Below are positions 31,729 through 42,820 of a DNA stretch of 64,000 nucleotides, piece by piece. Every line of letters starts with the position of its first letter. Positions within the stretch are counted from its first letter, which is position 1. The notes beneath the pieces are model-generated. The model searched no databases. It was given only the letters and a program-made list of their open reading frames with translations, and was not told the DNA's origin. The stretch is taken from NCBI GenBank assembly GCA_964007475.1, contig OZ023273.1, forward strand, positions 84,703,712 to 84,767,711, read 5' to 3'. A program made the translations under genes and the position numbers. The DNA comes from Hybos culiciformis. Its lineage: Eukaryota > Arthropoda > Insecta > Diptera > Hybotidae.

Positions 31729-32528
31729 ATGACAGACACAGCAAAACTAGAAATAGTTAAATTAAGTGATGAAAATTATCAAATATGGAAATGCAAAATG
31801 GAACTGATGTTGATTAAAGAAGATTTATGGTCAGTAATTTATGAAGTCGCACCAGTAGATGCAGCACAATTAATCGCATGGAATAAAAAAGACGGGAAGG
31901 CACGTGCACATATTGGTCTTTTCATTGAAGATAACCAAATCATCCACATCAAAAATAAGGTAACAGCAAAAGCAATGTGGGAATCCTTAAAAGAATACCA
32001 TCAAAAATCAACATTATCAAACAAAGTTCGACCTTTAAGGAGATTATGCAGAATGATTTTACCAGAAATGGTAATATGATGTCACATTTAAATGCTATGG
32101 ACGAGTGTATGGATGAATTGGCCACATTAGGTGAACCATTAGCGGATGCTCTTGCAGTTGCTCTGTATTTGTCAAGTTTATCTGAAAGTTATAGTGTTTT
32201 GATTACAGCTCTAGAATCACGTCCTGAAGAAAATTTAACTAAAAGTATGGTTGAAAATAAACTTTTAGACGAATATAAAAGACGTAAAGACATGAATGAT
32301 AAAAATGAAAACACAGAAAGTGTTTTTAAAACAAATAAAGATTCCAATGATTTTGATAAAAATAAAGTGAACTGTTTTTTCTGTAAAAAAAGAGGGCTCT
32401 TAAAAAGTGAGTGTAGAAAGTATGCAAACTGTAAAAAGAAAAAAGAAATGCAAAATAAAGCTAATTTAGGAAGAAAAAATAGTGATAGTGAAGATGCTCA
32501 TATACATACGCTTAGTAGCCAAAAATAA
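31729..32528 (+). pseudogene. Copia gag, frameshifted
   Basis: The start at 31729 (MTDTAKLEIVKL) is chosen because the upstream in-frame ATG at 31693 overlaps the primer-binding site. The UBN2-like gag core is visible: LSDENYQIWKCKMEL, AMWESLKEYH, then after a frame change near 32035 MSHLNAMDECMDEL, YLSSLSESYSVLITALES. The zinc knuckle reads CFFCKKRGLLKSEC: the His of CX2CX4HX4C is Leu. The frame continues to 32528 and overlaps the protease frame. Confidence 0.85.
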
Positions 32529-32529
32529 A

Positions 32530-32847
32530 ATTGACCAGAATAATATTTCCGAATGGTATGTCGATTCGGGTGCGTCATCACATATGTGCAATGATGAATC
32601 ACTATTTGTAAAGTTAACTAAACCAAGTACCAATTCTGTAAAGGTAGCCGATGGTAGAAATTTACCAATAAAGGGAACAGGTAAAATTAAATTTAAAACA
32701 GAATTAAATAAAATTATATTAAATGAAGTACATGTTGTACCAGAACTAAAATGTAATTTATTATCAGGAAGTAAATTGACTAAAAATGGTTTCAACATAG
32801 TTTTTAAAAATGAAAAATGTTTTATTAATAAAGATAGTAAAATATAA
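32530..32847 (+). pseudogene. Copia aspartic protease
   Basis: WYVDSGASSHMCND is the copia-type retropepsin active site, followed by VKVADGRNLPIKGTGKI and VHVVPELKCNLLSGSKLTKN. The domain looks complete, ending in a stop at 32847. Confidence 0.85.
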
Positions 32848-33224
32848 TAGTTGTTAAAGAAAATAATGATACATATAAAACAAACCATCATGCATTCAAT
32901 ATTATTCACAACGAAAATTCAAAATGTGTACATGAATGGCACATAATACTCGGTCATCGTAACTTGTCAGATGTTAAAAGAATGCAGGAATTAGCAGATG
33001 ATTTAAGTCTTGTAAAGTGCATTCATAGTGACGTTTGTGAAACATGTTTACAAAACAAAAAAACCAGAGATCCTTTTCCACAAGAATCACAGAGAAAAAC
33101 ATATGAGAAATTGGATTTAATTCAAACTGATGTTTGTGGCCCGTTACAAATTCCTACACCAAGATGTAATCGTTACATATTAACTTTAATGGATGATTTT
33201 TCTAGGTATTGTTATATATATTTA

Positions 33225-33957
33225 CAGGGCTTTTTTTGGAAAAAAATATTTACCGGAACGCTATATTATTTTTAATTCTATAGAAGGAAAACTGATACAT
33301 GTGACACAAAAAAATAGTTTTGAAGAGATTCCGAGCACTTAGCCTTAACCGATTCTAAAAAGTTTTATACCCTTTTAAAGTATCAAACAGTTCGGAGGTT
33401 GTGAATGAAATGTTTTTTCTAAATTAAACTTTAAAATAATCTAAAACTGCTTTTCAAAAAAAATTTGGGACAAAAAAATCAAAACTGGTACCAAGTCCCC
33501 TTAATTAGGCGGATTAGGCGTTCGAACATTGCAAGAAACTTTCTATGCGTTACATACCTCGCCTCCTCTAAGTTTTTGGGTAGGGTATTAAAATAACTAT
33601 TTATTATTTTCATATTCTTAGGATATATTTAAAAACTTTATTATAAGTGACACTTTGAAAAATAAATTTAAATTCTTAACTTCCTAAAATCTTCAAAGTA
33701 ACGTAGAATAATTAGTAATCGCAGAATAGGTAACTCGACAAAAAATCTAGAAAAAAAATAGCAATCGGAAACCTAGTTATGGCAAATCTATGATTTAAAA
33801 TTTTTATTAGATAAAAATTATCGTTAATTACGAATTTTTCTCATGAGAAAAATAACGACAAGTTTTTAAATCTAATAAGAATTGGTTTTTTATTTTTTAT
33901 TTTATTTATTTTTATCGGAGCTGCGCTCCGGTGAGCTCCGGTACAAAAAAAGCCCTG
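33225..33957. mobile_element. hAT MITE, TIR CAGGGCTTTTTTTG, TSD TATATTTA
   Basis: The termini are CAGGGCTTTTTTTG and CAAAAAAAGCCCTG, with TATATTTA duplicated exactly (33217-33224 and 33958-33965). The copia integrase reads through when the insert and one TSD are ignored. The right end has GGAGCTGCGCTCCGGTGAGC-type subterminal repeats. No ORF. Confidence 0.95.
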
Positions 33958-33971
33958 TATATTTATAAAAC

Positions 33972-34207
33972 ATAAATCTGATGTAAAAGAAAAACTGGTT
34001 GAATTTATTGAATTAATGAAAATTCAATACGGTAAAGTACCAAAAATAATTAGATCGGACAGAGGTGGTGAATATATGCATAGTGAACTATAAATCTGAT
34101 GTAAAAGAAAAACTGGTTGAATTTATTGAATTAATGAAAATTCAATACGGTAAAGTACCAAAAATAATTAGATCGGACAGAGGTGGTGAATATATGCATA
34201 GTGAACT
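33972..34207 (+). repeat. 118-bp tandem duplication in copia integrase
   Basis: 33972-34089 and 34090-34207 appear identical. The unit length is not a multiple of three, so the duplication breaks the integrase frame. It lies 14 bp from the MITE's right end. Confidence 0.95.
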
Positions 34208-34487
34208 GCGTAGCTATTTGAAAACTAATGGAATTTTGACACAATTTACAGTACCGAAAACTCCACAGCAAAATGGGGTTGCAGAGCGCAAAAATAGAAC
34301 GCTAATAGAGATGGTACGTTGCATGCTTAACAGTTCAGGAATTAACAAACAGTACTGGGGCGGAGCGGTTAATACAGCAAATCATATGTGTTGCGTAAAG
34401 CAACATCTTATTTTCAATTTTTATAAACAAAAAAAATACCTCATTCGATTTCCAACAAATTTAAAATTATGTTTATCAAGCTAAATA

Positions 34488-34699
34488 TGTTGATTAAATT
34501 AAAATATTGTAATGTTTTATTACACACGCAGGATGTAATTCGACTCTTAAAATAATTATATTCACAAATTATATCATTTATGTTAAAAAATTATTAATTA
34601 GAAAACTGCATATTTTTCATTTTATACACTTAAAAATAAGTATATAAGACCTTAAAAATATAGTCAATACCAAACCACTGACTTTTATTAACTTCAACA
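34488..34699 (+). repeat. Putative 5' LTR of second BEL/Pao element
   Basis: A TG (TGTTGATTAAATT) start and CA (ACTTCAACA) end bound 212 bp directly before TTTGGGGGCTCAACC, which looks like the primer-binding site. The start is inferred, because no second LTR is available to compare. Confidence 0.55.
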
Positions 34700-34734
34700 T
34701 TTGGGGGCTCAACCTAAAAAAAAAAAAAAAAGCG

Positions 34735-35900
34735 ATGTCTGAACAACCAAACAATATTGATGAAGCAACCATCAAACAGAAGAAAATTGGGGAAGAAATG
34801 GATCGAATGATAGCCAACTTCAAGAAAGATTCATCTTCTAGGAAGACCACAGACTACTTATACAGGAAAAGTAAAGCAATCAACAAATTATGGAGTCAAT
34901 TTCAAATGATGGATTCGGTGATCAATCAATTTTGGGCGAATCAACCAAGTCATCCATATTTCAGTAAAAATTATCACAATCAAGTGCAAGATATCTACAC
35001 ACAATTTAAAAAACTACTAGCAGAGTCTAATCCAGGCGCAAGCTCAAAATCCAAATCCATTGAAATTCAAAATACGACTATGGAAACTCAACAACNNNNN
35101 NNNNNNNNNNNNNNNNNNNNNNNNNNNNNNNNNNNNNNNNNNNNNNNNNNNNNNNNNNNNNNNNNNNNNNNNNNNNNNNNNNNNNNNNNNNNNNNNNNNN
35201 NNNNNNNNNNNNNNNNNNNNNNNNNNNNNNNNNNNNNNNNNNNNNNNNNNNNNNNNNNNNNNNNNNNNNNNNNNNNNNNNNNNNNNNNNNNNNNNCAACA
35301 ACAACAACGATATAAAAAACAAAACAACAAAATTAAAATGTTCACACGTATGTATGACAAACTTATTCAAATTTTGCAGGACTGACCACGTATTGGAAAG
35401 ATATTGTAACTACTCACGATGATATTATATCAAATTCTATAGATGATGATGAGAGCTCCTACCTAAAGGAGAATCATTTTGAAGACATTAAAACAATGTA
35501 TCAAAAAATTGTAATTAAAACAAAAGAGTATTTAACTCGGGCTACTCCAACAGCTCCAATATTTAATGGTCAATATGATTCTTGGACATCGTTTTACAAC
35601 CTATTCAATTCACTTATACACAGTAATTCACAATTAGATAACATCCAAAAATTCCATTATCTGAAAAGCTTTCTCTGCGCAGAACCTACAAATCTTATTA
35701 AACATTCACTTATTACAAATGAAAACTACACGACAGATTGGAATTTAATAACACAGCGTTTTCATAATACACGTATTTTATTTACAACTTACTTAAGAAA
35801 ATGTTTATCATTACCAAAATTAAACGTTGAAACAGCCAACGGAATAAAAATATTCTGGATACTACCCAACTTTCATTAAACTTTTCAAAAATCGCAAACC
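34735..35900 (+). pseudogene. BEL/Pao gag, N-terminal part, with assembly gap
   Basis: The frame starts at the ATG at 34735 (MSEQPNNIDEATIKQKK) and shows the helical N-terminal gag region (INKLWSQFQMMD). It enters a CAA/Gln repeat that contains the 200-N gap. After the gap, from 35496, the conserved core APIFNGQYDSWTSFYNLFN, IHSNSQLDN and YLKSFLCAEP is present. It is interrupted just after a NGIKIF segment by LINE-3. Confidence 0.8.
35096..35295. other. Assembly gap of 200 N
   Basis: Exactly 200 N, bounded by CAACAAC on the left and CAACAACAACAACGA on the right. The gap therefore falls in a CAA trinucleotide repeat (poly-Gln in gag) whose true length is unknown. Confidence 0.98.
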
Positions 35901-35929
35901 ACGGCAAAATGAACATGCTCATTCTCAAA

Positions 35930-36981
35930 AAAACTAGAAAAACTGTCCCTTTACTATCAAAATGTAAGGGGACTCCGTTCTAAGTGTAAAACTATTTTTC
36001 TTAATTTTGACATTTATGCCTTAACGGAGACTTGGCTTTATAAAGGCATCCTTAATAACGAAATTTTTTTTGCCCTGCTTTCAAATTTTTCGAAAAGATC
36101 GTTACACCAATGTTGAGGGTGACAGCTCCGATGTTCCGAAAGGTGGTGGAGCTCTAATAGCGACACGTTCTCACCTTGATGTCACTCAGATTTCTCTGCC
36201 TTCTTATACTCTCATTGATGCCGTTGCGATTAAACTGAAGACTTCTTGTAAATCTATTTTCATTTTGAATATTTATATTAGTCCTAGTAACACTTCTGGT
36301 TACGATGAGGTTTTAAATGCTATTAATTTTGTCTCTGATATTCTATCTGAAACTGATGAATTTTTACTTTTGGGTGTTTTTAATTTACCTAATTTGAGAT
36401 GGGTTGAGTCTGATGAGGGTGACTACCTAATTTCCACAACACCCTCCTCATGTTTGGAGATTGACTTTCTTGATGCTGTTTTATCAGCTCCTCTCTTTCA
36501 AATTTCTAAAGTCAAAAATTTTATGAACAGACAGTTGGACCTCATTTTCTTTTCTGATCCAACTAATTGCACTGTTCAAGAAAGTGCAAATTTTTTGGTT
36601 GAAATTGATAGATTTCACCCTCCTATTAATTTTATATTTAGTGTTGTTGAGTCCAATGAAATAATTCAGCAAAGCTCTTCAGAGTTCAATTTTAGGAAAA
36701 CTGATTTCATTAAACTCAATATTTACCTCAGCCAGGCTGACTTTTCATTCCTTGATGATGTGGATTTGGACTTGGACTCGATGGTTGACTCTTTTTATGA
36801 AATTCTTGTCAATGGTTTTTCATTATCATGTCCACTTTTTACTAGAAGGGATATGAGATCTTGTTCCCCTCCCTGGTTTAATAGAGAATTAAAAGCTCTA
36901 AGAAACAGGAAGAATAAGGCTTGGAAAAAATTTTTATTACCGGAAGTGAGGTCGACCATGAGGCTTTTCAATATTTATTGA
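35930..36981 (+). pseudogene. LINE-3 endonuclease domain
   Basis: The segment LSLYYQNVRGLRSKC starts the domain, ALTETWL holds the catalytic Glu, GGGALIATRS and FNLPNLRW follow. The usual GDFN reads GVFN, so a metal-binding Asp is lost. ECRHPP-type end motif is replaced by DRFHPPINF. A frameshift near 36070 separates the first part from the longer frame that begins RKDRYTN. Confidence 0.8.
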
Positions 36982-38441
36982 GTGAGTTCCGAATCTTGTT
37001 TGAGTCTCAATATGAGGATTATTTAAACAAGACAAAGCTTGACATATTGAAGGATCCTAAAAGATTCTTTAGTTTTATTAATTCTTAGAAGAAAGGGGAT
37101 AGTTATCCTCAAACTCTTAGTTTCTTGAATACCTCTTCCAATGATGACCTAACTGTAGCTAATTTTTTTGCTAACCATTTTTCCAGTTCTTTTTCTGACT
37201 CAAACTTCAATGTTGATACTGCCTATTTCAGTTATTTAAACAATTGTCCGCAAACTTCTATGACCGCAATATCCATTGAAGTGAATGAAATATTCAAGTT
37301 TTTATCTAAACTTCAAGATGACTGTTCTCTGGGCCTGATGGTGTCCCACCAATTATCTTGAAAAATTGTGCTTCTACTTTATGTAATCCTCTATCTATTA
37401 TTTTTAATAGATCTTTATTAACCGGCTACTTTCCTAAAGTCTGGAAGCATTCATATATCATACCTGTTTTCAAGAAAGGGAGCCGAGCTGACGTTTTAAA
37501 TTATCGTCCAATAGCTAAAATTTCTTCAATTCCTAAGCTTTTTGAAGCTGTCATTTCTGAAGATATACATTTTTATTGTAAGAGTTTTATTACTGATAAT
37601 CAGCATGGGTTTCTTAAGGGTAGGTCTACTACTACTAATCTCATAGAAGTTACTTCAGCTTATAGGGATAACATGGAGAAGGGTTATCAGACTGATTCTG
37701 TATACACGGATTTTAGCAAAGCATTCGATGTTCTTCCTCATCAGATTATTTTATTTAAATTGGCTGCGTATGGTTTTCCACCTTCTTTTATTGAGTGGAA
37801 AAAATCTTGGCTTGGTCCTCGTGATTATCAAGTCAAATTTCGCTCTGCTACATCTACAACATACACAGCTACTTCTGGAGTGCCTCAAGGTAGCCATCTT
37901 GGTCCACTTGATTTCGTAATCGCTATTAATGATGTTTCACTCATCATTTCCTATAGCGATCACAACATTTATGCCGATGATATGAAAATTTTTAAAAAAA
38001 TCGCTAGCCCTTCAGACTGCAATCTGTTAAAAACTGACCTCAATAGCTTTGGCCTTTGGTGTATTAAGAATAATCTTCTTCTTAATGTTTCTAAATGTCA
38101 AAATATTTCATTTTCAAGGAAAAGAAATCCTATTAATTTTCAATACACACTTAATAATATTCTTATTCCCAGAGTCAATGAAGTTAGAGATCTCGGCATT
38201 TTATGTGATTACCAATTGACATTTAAACCACATGTAAATTCAATTGTAAATAAAGCAAATTCCACTCTAGGTTTTATTAAACGTTGGTCAAGAGAGTTCT
38301 GTGACCCATTTATAACCAGATTTCTTTTTACATCTCTTGTAAGACCATTGTTAGTATATGCCTCTCAAGTATGGTCACCCTTTTTTTCTGTCGACATCAA
38401 TAGAGTCGAATCCGTTCAAAAAAATTTTCTTAGATTTGCAT
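36982..38441 (+). pseudogene. LINE-3 reverse transcriptase
   Basis: After several frame changes in the linker (36960-37360) a long frame at 37358-38441 shows VWKHSYIIPVFKKGS, NYRPIAKISSIPK, HGFLKGRSTTTNL, YTDFSKAFDVLPH, SGVPQGSHLGPL and an intact YADD box, then the thumb (VYASQVWSPF). The reading frame leaves the LINE at the MITE at 38445. Confidence 0.9.
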
Positions 38442-38444
38442 TAA

Positions 38445-38784
38445 GGGACTGTTCACATATTACGTAACGCTTTTTTTGCCGTTTTTTAACCCTCCCCCAC
38501 CCCATAGTAACAGATCGTAACAAATTCCGAAAACCCCCCCCCAGAAGAATAACGTAACAAAAGTTAAACACTATTTAAATTACTTTTTGAACAATTTTTT
38601 TATTCGAATAAACAAAACAAAATTCATTATAACTTATTTAGTGTAATTTTTTTTATAAAAAGGAGGAAATTTGGTTACATAACATTTTTATAAACACCTC
38701 CCCCCCTCCCCGTCGTAACAAACCGTAACAAAATTTCAAACCCCCCCCCCCCCTTAGGCCGTTACGTAATTTGTGAACAGCCCC
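38445..38784. mobile_element. Harbinger-type MITE, TIR GGGRCTGTTCACA, TSD TAA
   Basis: The ends are GGGACTGTTCACATATTACG and its near-inverse CGTAATTTGTGAACAGCCCC, with TAA on both sides (38442-38444 and 38785-38787). The LINE-3 frame is restored when the insert is skipped. Long C runs (CCCCCCCC) lie inside. 3-bp TWA duplications are typical of PIF/Harbinger. Confidence 0.9.
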
Positions 38785-39163
38785 TAAGGCACCTCCCTTG
38801 GGAGGATAACTTAATCCTTCCACCGTACACAGAACGCTTAAATCTCATTAAGCTTGAATCTCTTCAAGACAGACGGGAATTTGCAGATGTTGTTTTCATT
38901 CATCAAATTATTATTGGTGAAATTATTTCTCCTATTATTCTGGAGAAGATCAACTTTCGAGTTAATTGCAGAAGCCTCCGTACTACTAACTTATTTGAAA
39001 TTGCTTACCATAGAACCGAATATGGATGCAATGATCCCATTTCTCGAATGCTTGCTTTTGCTAATAAAAACCATCATGTTTTTGGCCTTAATATCTCTAA
39101 GGCATCCCTTAAAGCTGGTTTAAAGGCTAATTATTTTTTCACTAATAACATTGGAAGACTTTA
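38785..39163 (+). pseudogene. LINE-3 C-terminal domain
   Basis: It continues the polymerase protein after the MITE: HLPWEDNLILPPYTERLNLI, LQDRREFADVVF, then SPILEKINF-like and RTTNLFEIAYHRTEYG and a final NNIGRL before a TAA. This tail is common in Jockey-superfamily proteins of insects. Confidence 0.75.
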
Positions 39164-39850
39164 ATTAATATTTAAATTTTCTGTCCGAAGCCAAGGGAAG
39201 TGGTAGACTAAAGAGAATTCTTCTAATTATTATTTTTATTTTATTTTTTAAATTTAAATTATCGTTTCAACATACAAACGTACCCTGACGAAGTAATGTA
39301 AGACAATATATATTTCATATATTATCTGAAGCCGATAGGTCGTTGTATGCTGATTGTTTTTAATTTGAGTAATTTTTTTTTTTGATTCATTTTGAATCTT
39401 CATGAAATGTCTTAGTTGACGCCGGAGGAAGTAGTAGGATATTTTCCACTAATTCTTCTTCTTCTTCTTATTTATATTTTTAATTTTTTTAATTTACTCT
39501 TTCTTTTAATATTTACTCTCTTTTTTTTTAAATTTTTTACTAGGGAAACTATTCTTTGGTTATGTTATATGTCACTAGTGATTTCGTTCTTTATCAGAAA
39601 CGAGACTTGTTCTTATTGTTTTATGTTTGTTTTTTCTATAATTCTTTTTTTTTTTTTTTTCTGATGCTTGATTTAAGCATCGTTTGGTGGTAATATTAAA
39701 ATTTCATTGCATGCTTCGTACCGAGCCCTCTCCTCTCATATTAGCATGTATATGAGATTGATGGTAAAGTTTTCATGGCAATTTATTGCCTTGAAGTGTA
39801 GTGGTGTTAGGATACACCCCCAACTCATTATTATTTATTTTATTTTTTTA
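39164..39850. other. LINE-3 3' region, T-rich
   Basis: Non-coding, with TCTTCTTCTTCTT and long T runs. CGTACCCTGACGAAGTAATG and a following CCGATAGGTCGTTG are the only less simple parts. The junction with BEL gag is near 39850. Confidence 0.5.
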
Positions 39851-40675
39851 GAATGCATGCTAGGTATTACAAATCTTGATGTGGATACAGAAGCTTGGGG
39901 TCCTATAATAGGTCATATTCTTTTGCAAAAATTAGACAGTGAAACATCAAAATTATTTGAACAACAAATAACTACTCCAAGAGAAATTCCTGAACTTTCG
40001 AAAATTTTACTTTTTTTGGAAACAAGATTGCAAGCTCTCGAAGGTTTAGGGGTTTCCCCAGGCAAAGCAAAAATTGAAAAACGTCATAATCAAACATATC
40101 GTTCTATCATTAATAGTAATAAATGCGTTATATGTGAAGAGGAACATAAAATTTATACATGTCAAACATTTAAAGAAATGGATTTGACACAACGATGGAA
40201 TGCAGTGAGGAAGTACTCACTTTGTTCTAACTGTCTTAACTGTCTCACCAAAAAAGCAAATGTCCCTCAAAACATACATGCCTTAAATGCAACAACAATC
40301 ATCATACATTATTGCATACAGAATACAAAACTAATACTAGGTCCAATTCAGCCAATGAAACTCAATCCTATAACACCGTTACACAACGCTCTGACAACAC
40401 TGTTTCGGTAATTCTTGCCACAGCCGTAGTAATTGTTGAATGTGGTAACAACTCAAGACAATTACGAGCGTTAATAGATCAAGGCTCATAATCATCTTTC
40501 ATTACGAAGAAGGCTGTGAATCAATTACAATTAAAAGGGACTAAAGTAGATGCAACCATCACCGGTATAGGAGCTCAAAATATAAGCAAGGTAAACAGCA
40601 GCGTTCATATTACCTTAAAATCACGTCACTGCGTATTTTTTTACTGCTACCACTACGGCTTATGTTCTCGACAAT
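39851..40675 (+). pseudogene. BEL/Pao gag C terminus and aspartic protease
   Basis: From 39857: ITNLDVDTEAWGPIIGHILL and LDSETSKLFE, the conserved end of Pao-type gag, then the zinc-binding segments CVICEEEHKIYTC and LCSNCLNC, after which the frame shifts. The protease follows with QLRALIDQGS, a TAA stop in place of the next Gln codon (about 40489), and FITKKAVNQL. The product would be the capsid end and processing enzyme; stops make it inactive. Confidence 0.8.
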
Positions 40676-41107
40676 TTGACAAAAACAATACCCTCAGAAA
40701 AAATAGCTACCACCAAGTGGAATCATTTAAAAAACATTGAACTAGCAGATCCAGATTTTGGAACACCAAAAGAAATTGATCTTGTTCTTGGATCAGACAT
40801 CTTATTCAGCATTCTTATGAGTGGGATAATACACGGACAACATGGGTATCCTATTGCCCAGCAAACTAAATTAGGGTGGATAGTATCAGGACCAACATTA
40901 AACCAAATATCAAAAACCCACATCATGTGTCACGTTACGCTTGAGTATATAGACAATCAAATCAAAAAATTTTGGGAAGCTGAGAGTATTCCTGAAGTCG
41001 ATATGGTTATGAGCGAACAAGAATGCGAGACATTTTACGAGCAAACAGTTCAAAGAAATAAAGAAGGTAGATATATCGTAAGAATACCATTTGAAGATGA
41101 TATAGAA
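40676..41107 (+). pseudogene. BEL/Pao reverse transcriptase, N-terminal linker
   Basis: IDLVLGSDILFSIL, GYPIAQQTKLGWIVSGP, IKKFWEAESIPEV, SEQECETFYEQT and GRYIVRIPF match the same region of the first BEL element (13817-13449). It stops at a hAT-like sequence; the polymerase core is missing entirely. Confidence 0.9.
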
Positions 41108-41528
41108 CATTGCTTCTCAAACTTTTTAATGTCGGGGCTCCCTAAACTAAAAAAAAAATTACGCGGCTCCCAAAAATAATTCGAAATAAAACAACATTAA
41201 AAAATTTATTTTTATTAAAAATAAACTGAATTCAAAAGAAAAATCTAATGTAAAAATTTTTAAATAATAATCAAAAAACAACCTTAAAAAACTTTTAAAA
41301 ACTGTCTCATTTTTCCGAATTTTGTTGTAAAATTTTTTTTATAACAAAAAAAATGCCAAGTGCTTAAAGATATCTCTTCTTTTCATTTTGTTTGTTTTTT
41401 TTTTGGGACTAAAAAAACTGCCAAGTTCCTAAAAATATGCAGCAATTCTCTAAAGGGATTGTTTTTTTTTTTTAATTAAATTAATAAATTAATTATAGTA
41501 CATTCCCCAAGCTATTTTTTTTAATAGA
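41108..41528. repeat. hAT-like fragment replacing the BEL reverse transcriptase core
   Basis: GCTTCTCAAACTTTTTAATG and GGGGCTCCC at the left resemble hAT termini of the CAGNGNTTCTCAAACT type. The right part has AACTGCCAAG repeats and T-rich DNA. BEL homology stops before and resumes after, but about 500 residues of pol are absent, so a deletion accompanied the insertion. Confidence 0.55.
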
Positions 41529-42084
41529 ATGCATGTCAGAAAATCATCATTAATAACATCAAAAACGAAGTTAGCATCATCCTCTCAGAAAATTTCGATT
41601 ACGCGATTAGACCTATTAGGAGCAGAATTACTTACGACACTGCTTAACAATGTCGCAGAAGATCTAGACGTACCCCACACAAAACTTTTTGTCTGGACAG
41701 ATTCTCAGGGAGTATTTATTATCTTGCCTAGGGGAAAAATCAAGTAAATGGAGAACATTTGTAGCAAATAGAGTACATAAAATTCAAAACTCTCCACGAA
41801 AAATTACTTGGGGTTATATTAACACGATTGATAATCCAGCAGATGCCGCATCAAGGGGTATGTTACCAAAAGAGCTCATTGAGAACACAAAGTGGTGGTC
41901 AGGTCCTGAACGGTTAACACTAAATAACAAGAGAATTTCACAACATGCAATACAGCCAACCACATTAGAACTTAAACTCCAAGTCCACATGGCAACTACT
42001 ATAATAGATAAATGTAATTTAATCGAAAATTTTTCTTCTTTTAGTAGATTGCAGCGAACAATAGCCTACTAGCTACTTGCTAGC
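41529..42084 (+). pseudogene. BEL/Pao RNase H to integrase start
   Basis: KISITRLDLLGAELLTTLL and FVWTDSQGVF are the Pao-type RNase H; after a frameshift near 41740 comes KWRTFVANRVHKIQ, DNPADAASRG and WWSGPERL, the region before the integrase. The frame ends at the GCTAGC target of the 19.8-kb element. Confidence 0.85.
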
Positions 42085-42091
42085 GTCACAA

Positions 42092-42600
42092 CACAGGGAT
42101 CGCTATTTTCAGGGATCCCTGGATATAACGATTTAAATCAGGGATGGCTACAGACAGGGATCCCTGAATATAAGAGCCGTCCCTGGATATTATAATCTAA
42201 ATACAGGGATGACTATTTACAGGGATTCCTGAATATAAGATACCTGGATATAACGATCTAAATACAGGGATGGCTACAGACAGGGATCCCTGGATATAAG
42301 AGCTGTCCTTGGATATTATGATCTAAATACAGGGATGACTATCTACAGGGATCCCTGGATATAAGATTCCTGGATATAACGATCTAAATACAGGGATGGC
42401 TACAGACAGGGATCCCTGGATATAAGAGCCGTCCCTGGATATTATTATCTAAATACAGGGATGACTATTTACAGGGTTCCCTGGATATAAGATCACTGCA
42501 TATAACGATCTAAATACAGGGATGGCTACAGACAGGGATTCCTGAATATACGATCCCTGGATATTCGATCCTTGGATATACAATCCCTGGATATACGTTC
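42092..42600. repeat. Array of CAGGGATCCCTG palindromes, left TIR
   Basis: The 12-bp perfect palindrome CAGGGATCCCTG and variants alternate with GATATAACGATCTAAATA and CAGGGATGGCTACAGA, forming higher-order units of roughly 60-120 bp. The array lies subterminally and is mirrored at 61335-61870. Confidence 0.9.
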
Positions 42601-42745
42601 ACACAAAAAAACCAGTTCGTAGGTTTTACGTCAAAAAATTTTGATTGAACTTTCGTTCGAACTTTTTTGTTCGTTAGTTCAGGTGATACATAATTTTCAA
42701 CATACAGAAATTTATATTTATTATTTTGCACATTCTCACAAATCT

Positions 42746-42820
42746 ACGAGTATGGCTGAGTGGTGAGTAGGTGGACAGCAATGCTAAAGATCGCGGTTCG
42801 AATCTCCAAGCGGGTGAGTG
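42746..42820 (+). repeat. tRNA-Ser-like sequence in left TIR
   Basis: ACGAGTATGGCTGAGTGGTG resembles the 5' half of serine tRNAs (box A TGGCTGAGTGG); AATGCTAAAG lies where the GCT anticodon loop would be, and GGTTCGAATCTCC is box B. It points inward. The acceptor stem is not convincing. A mirror copy is at 61119-61194. Confidence 0.65.

Larger units (their letters stand above)
31578..34484 (+). mobile_element. Ty1/copia element, truncated before reverse transcriptase
   Basis: In order: an LTR end (CAATCAACA at about 31677), a tRNA-iMet-half primer-binding site, gag, protease and integrase. A hAT MITE (33225-33957) and a 118-bp tandem duplication lie in the integrase. Homology ends near 34400, so reverse transcriptase, RNase H and the 3' LTR are missing. 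The left LTR boundary is uncertain. Confidence 0.85.
32848..34484 (+). pseudogene. Copia integrase, split by MITE and duplication
   Basis: The zinc-binding domain (WHIILGHRNLSDV region near 32937, SDVCETCLQNK) and the first catalytic Asp (LIQTDVCGPL) precede the MITE. After it come the second Asp (IIRSDRGGEYM) and the Glu region (PQQNGVAERKNRTLIE). The 118-bp duplication repeats the segment with the second Asp and shifts the frame. After NTANHM the frame is lost and the element ends. Confidence 0.85.
35920..39850 (+). mobile_element. LINE-3 of this window: Jockey-superfamily LINE, 5'-truncated
   Basis: The insert begins inside an endonuclease domain, continues through a full-length reverse transcriptase to a C-terminal domain ending near 39163, and is followed by ~690 bp of AT/T-rich 3' region. 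BEL gag resumes at about 39853. A Harbinger-type MITE is nested at 38445-38784. A clear TSD was not found. Confidence 0.8.

Noticed and set aside
42092..42600. CRISPR-like regular repeats
   Set aside because: Units are palindromic variants without unique spacers, sit in a eukaryotic TIR, and are mirrored at the other end.
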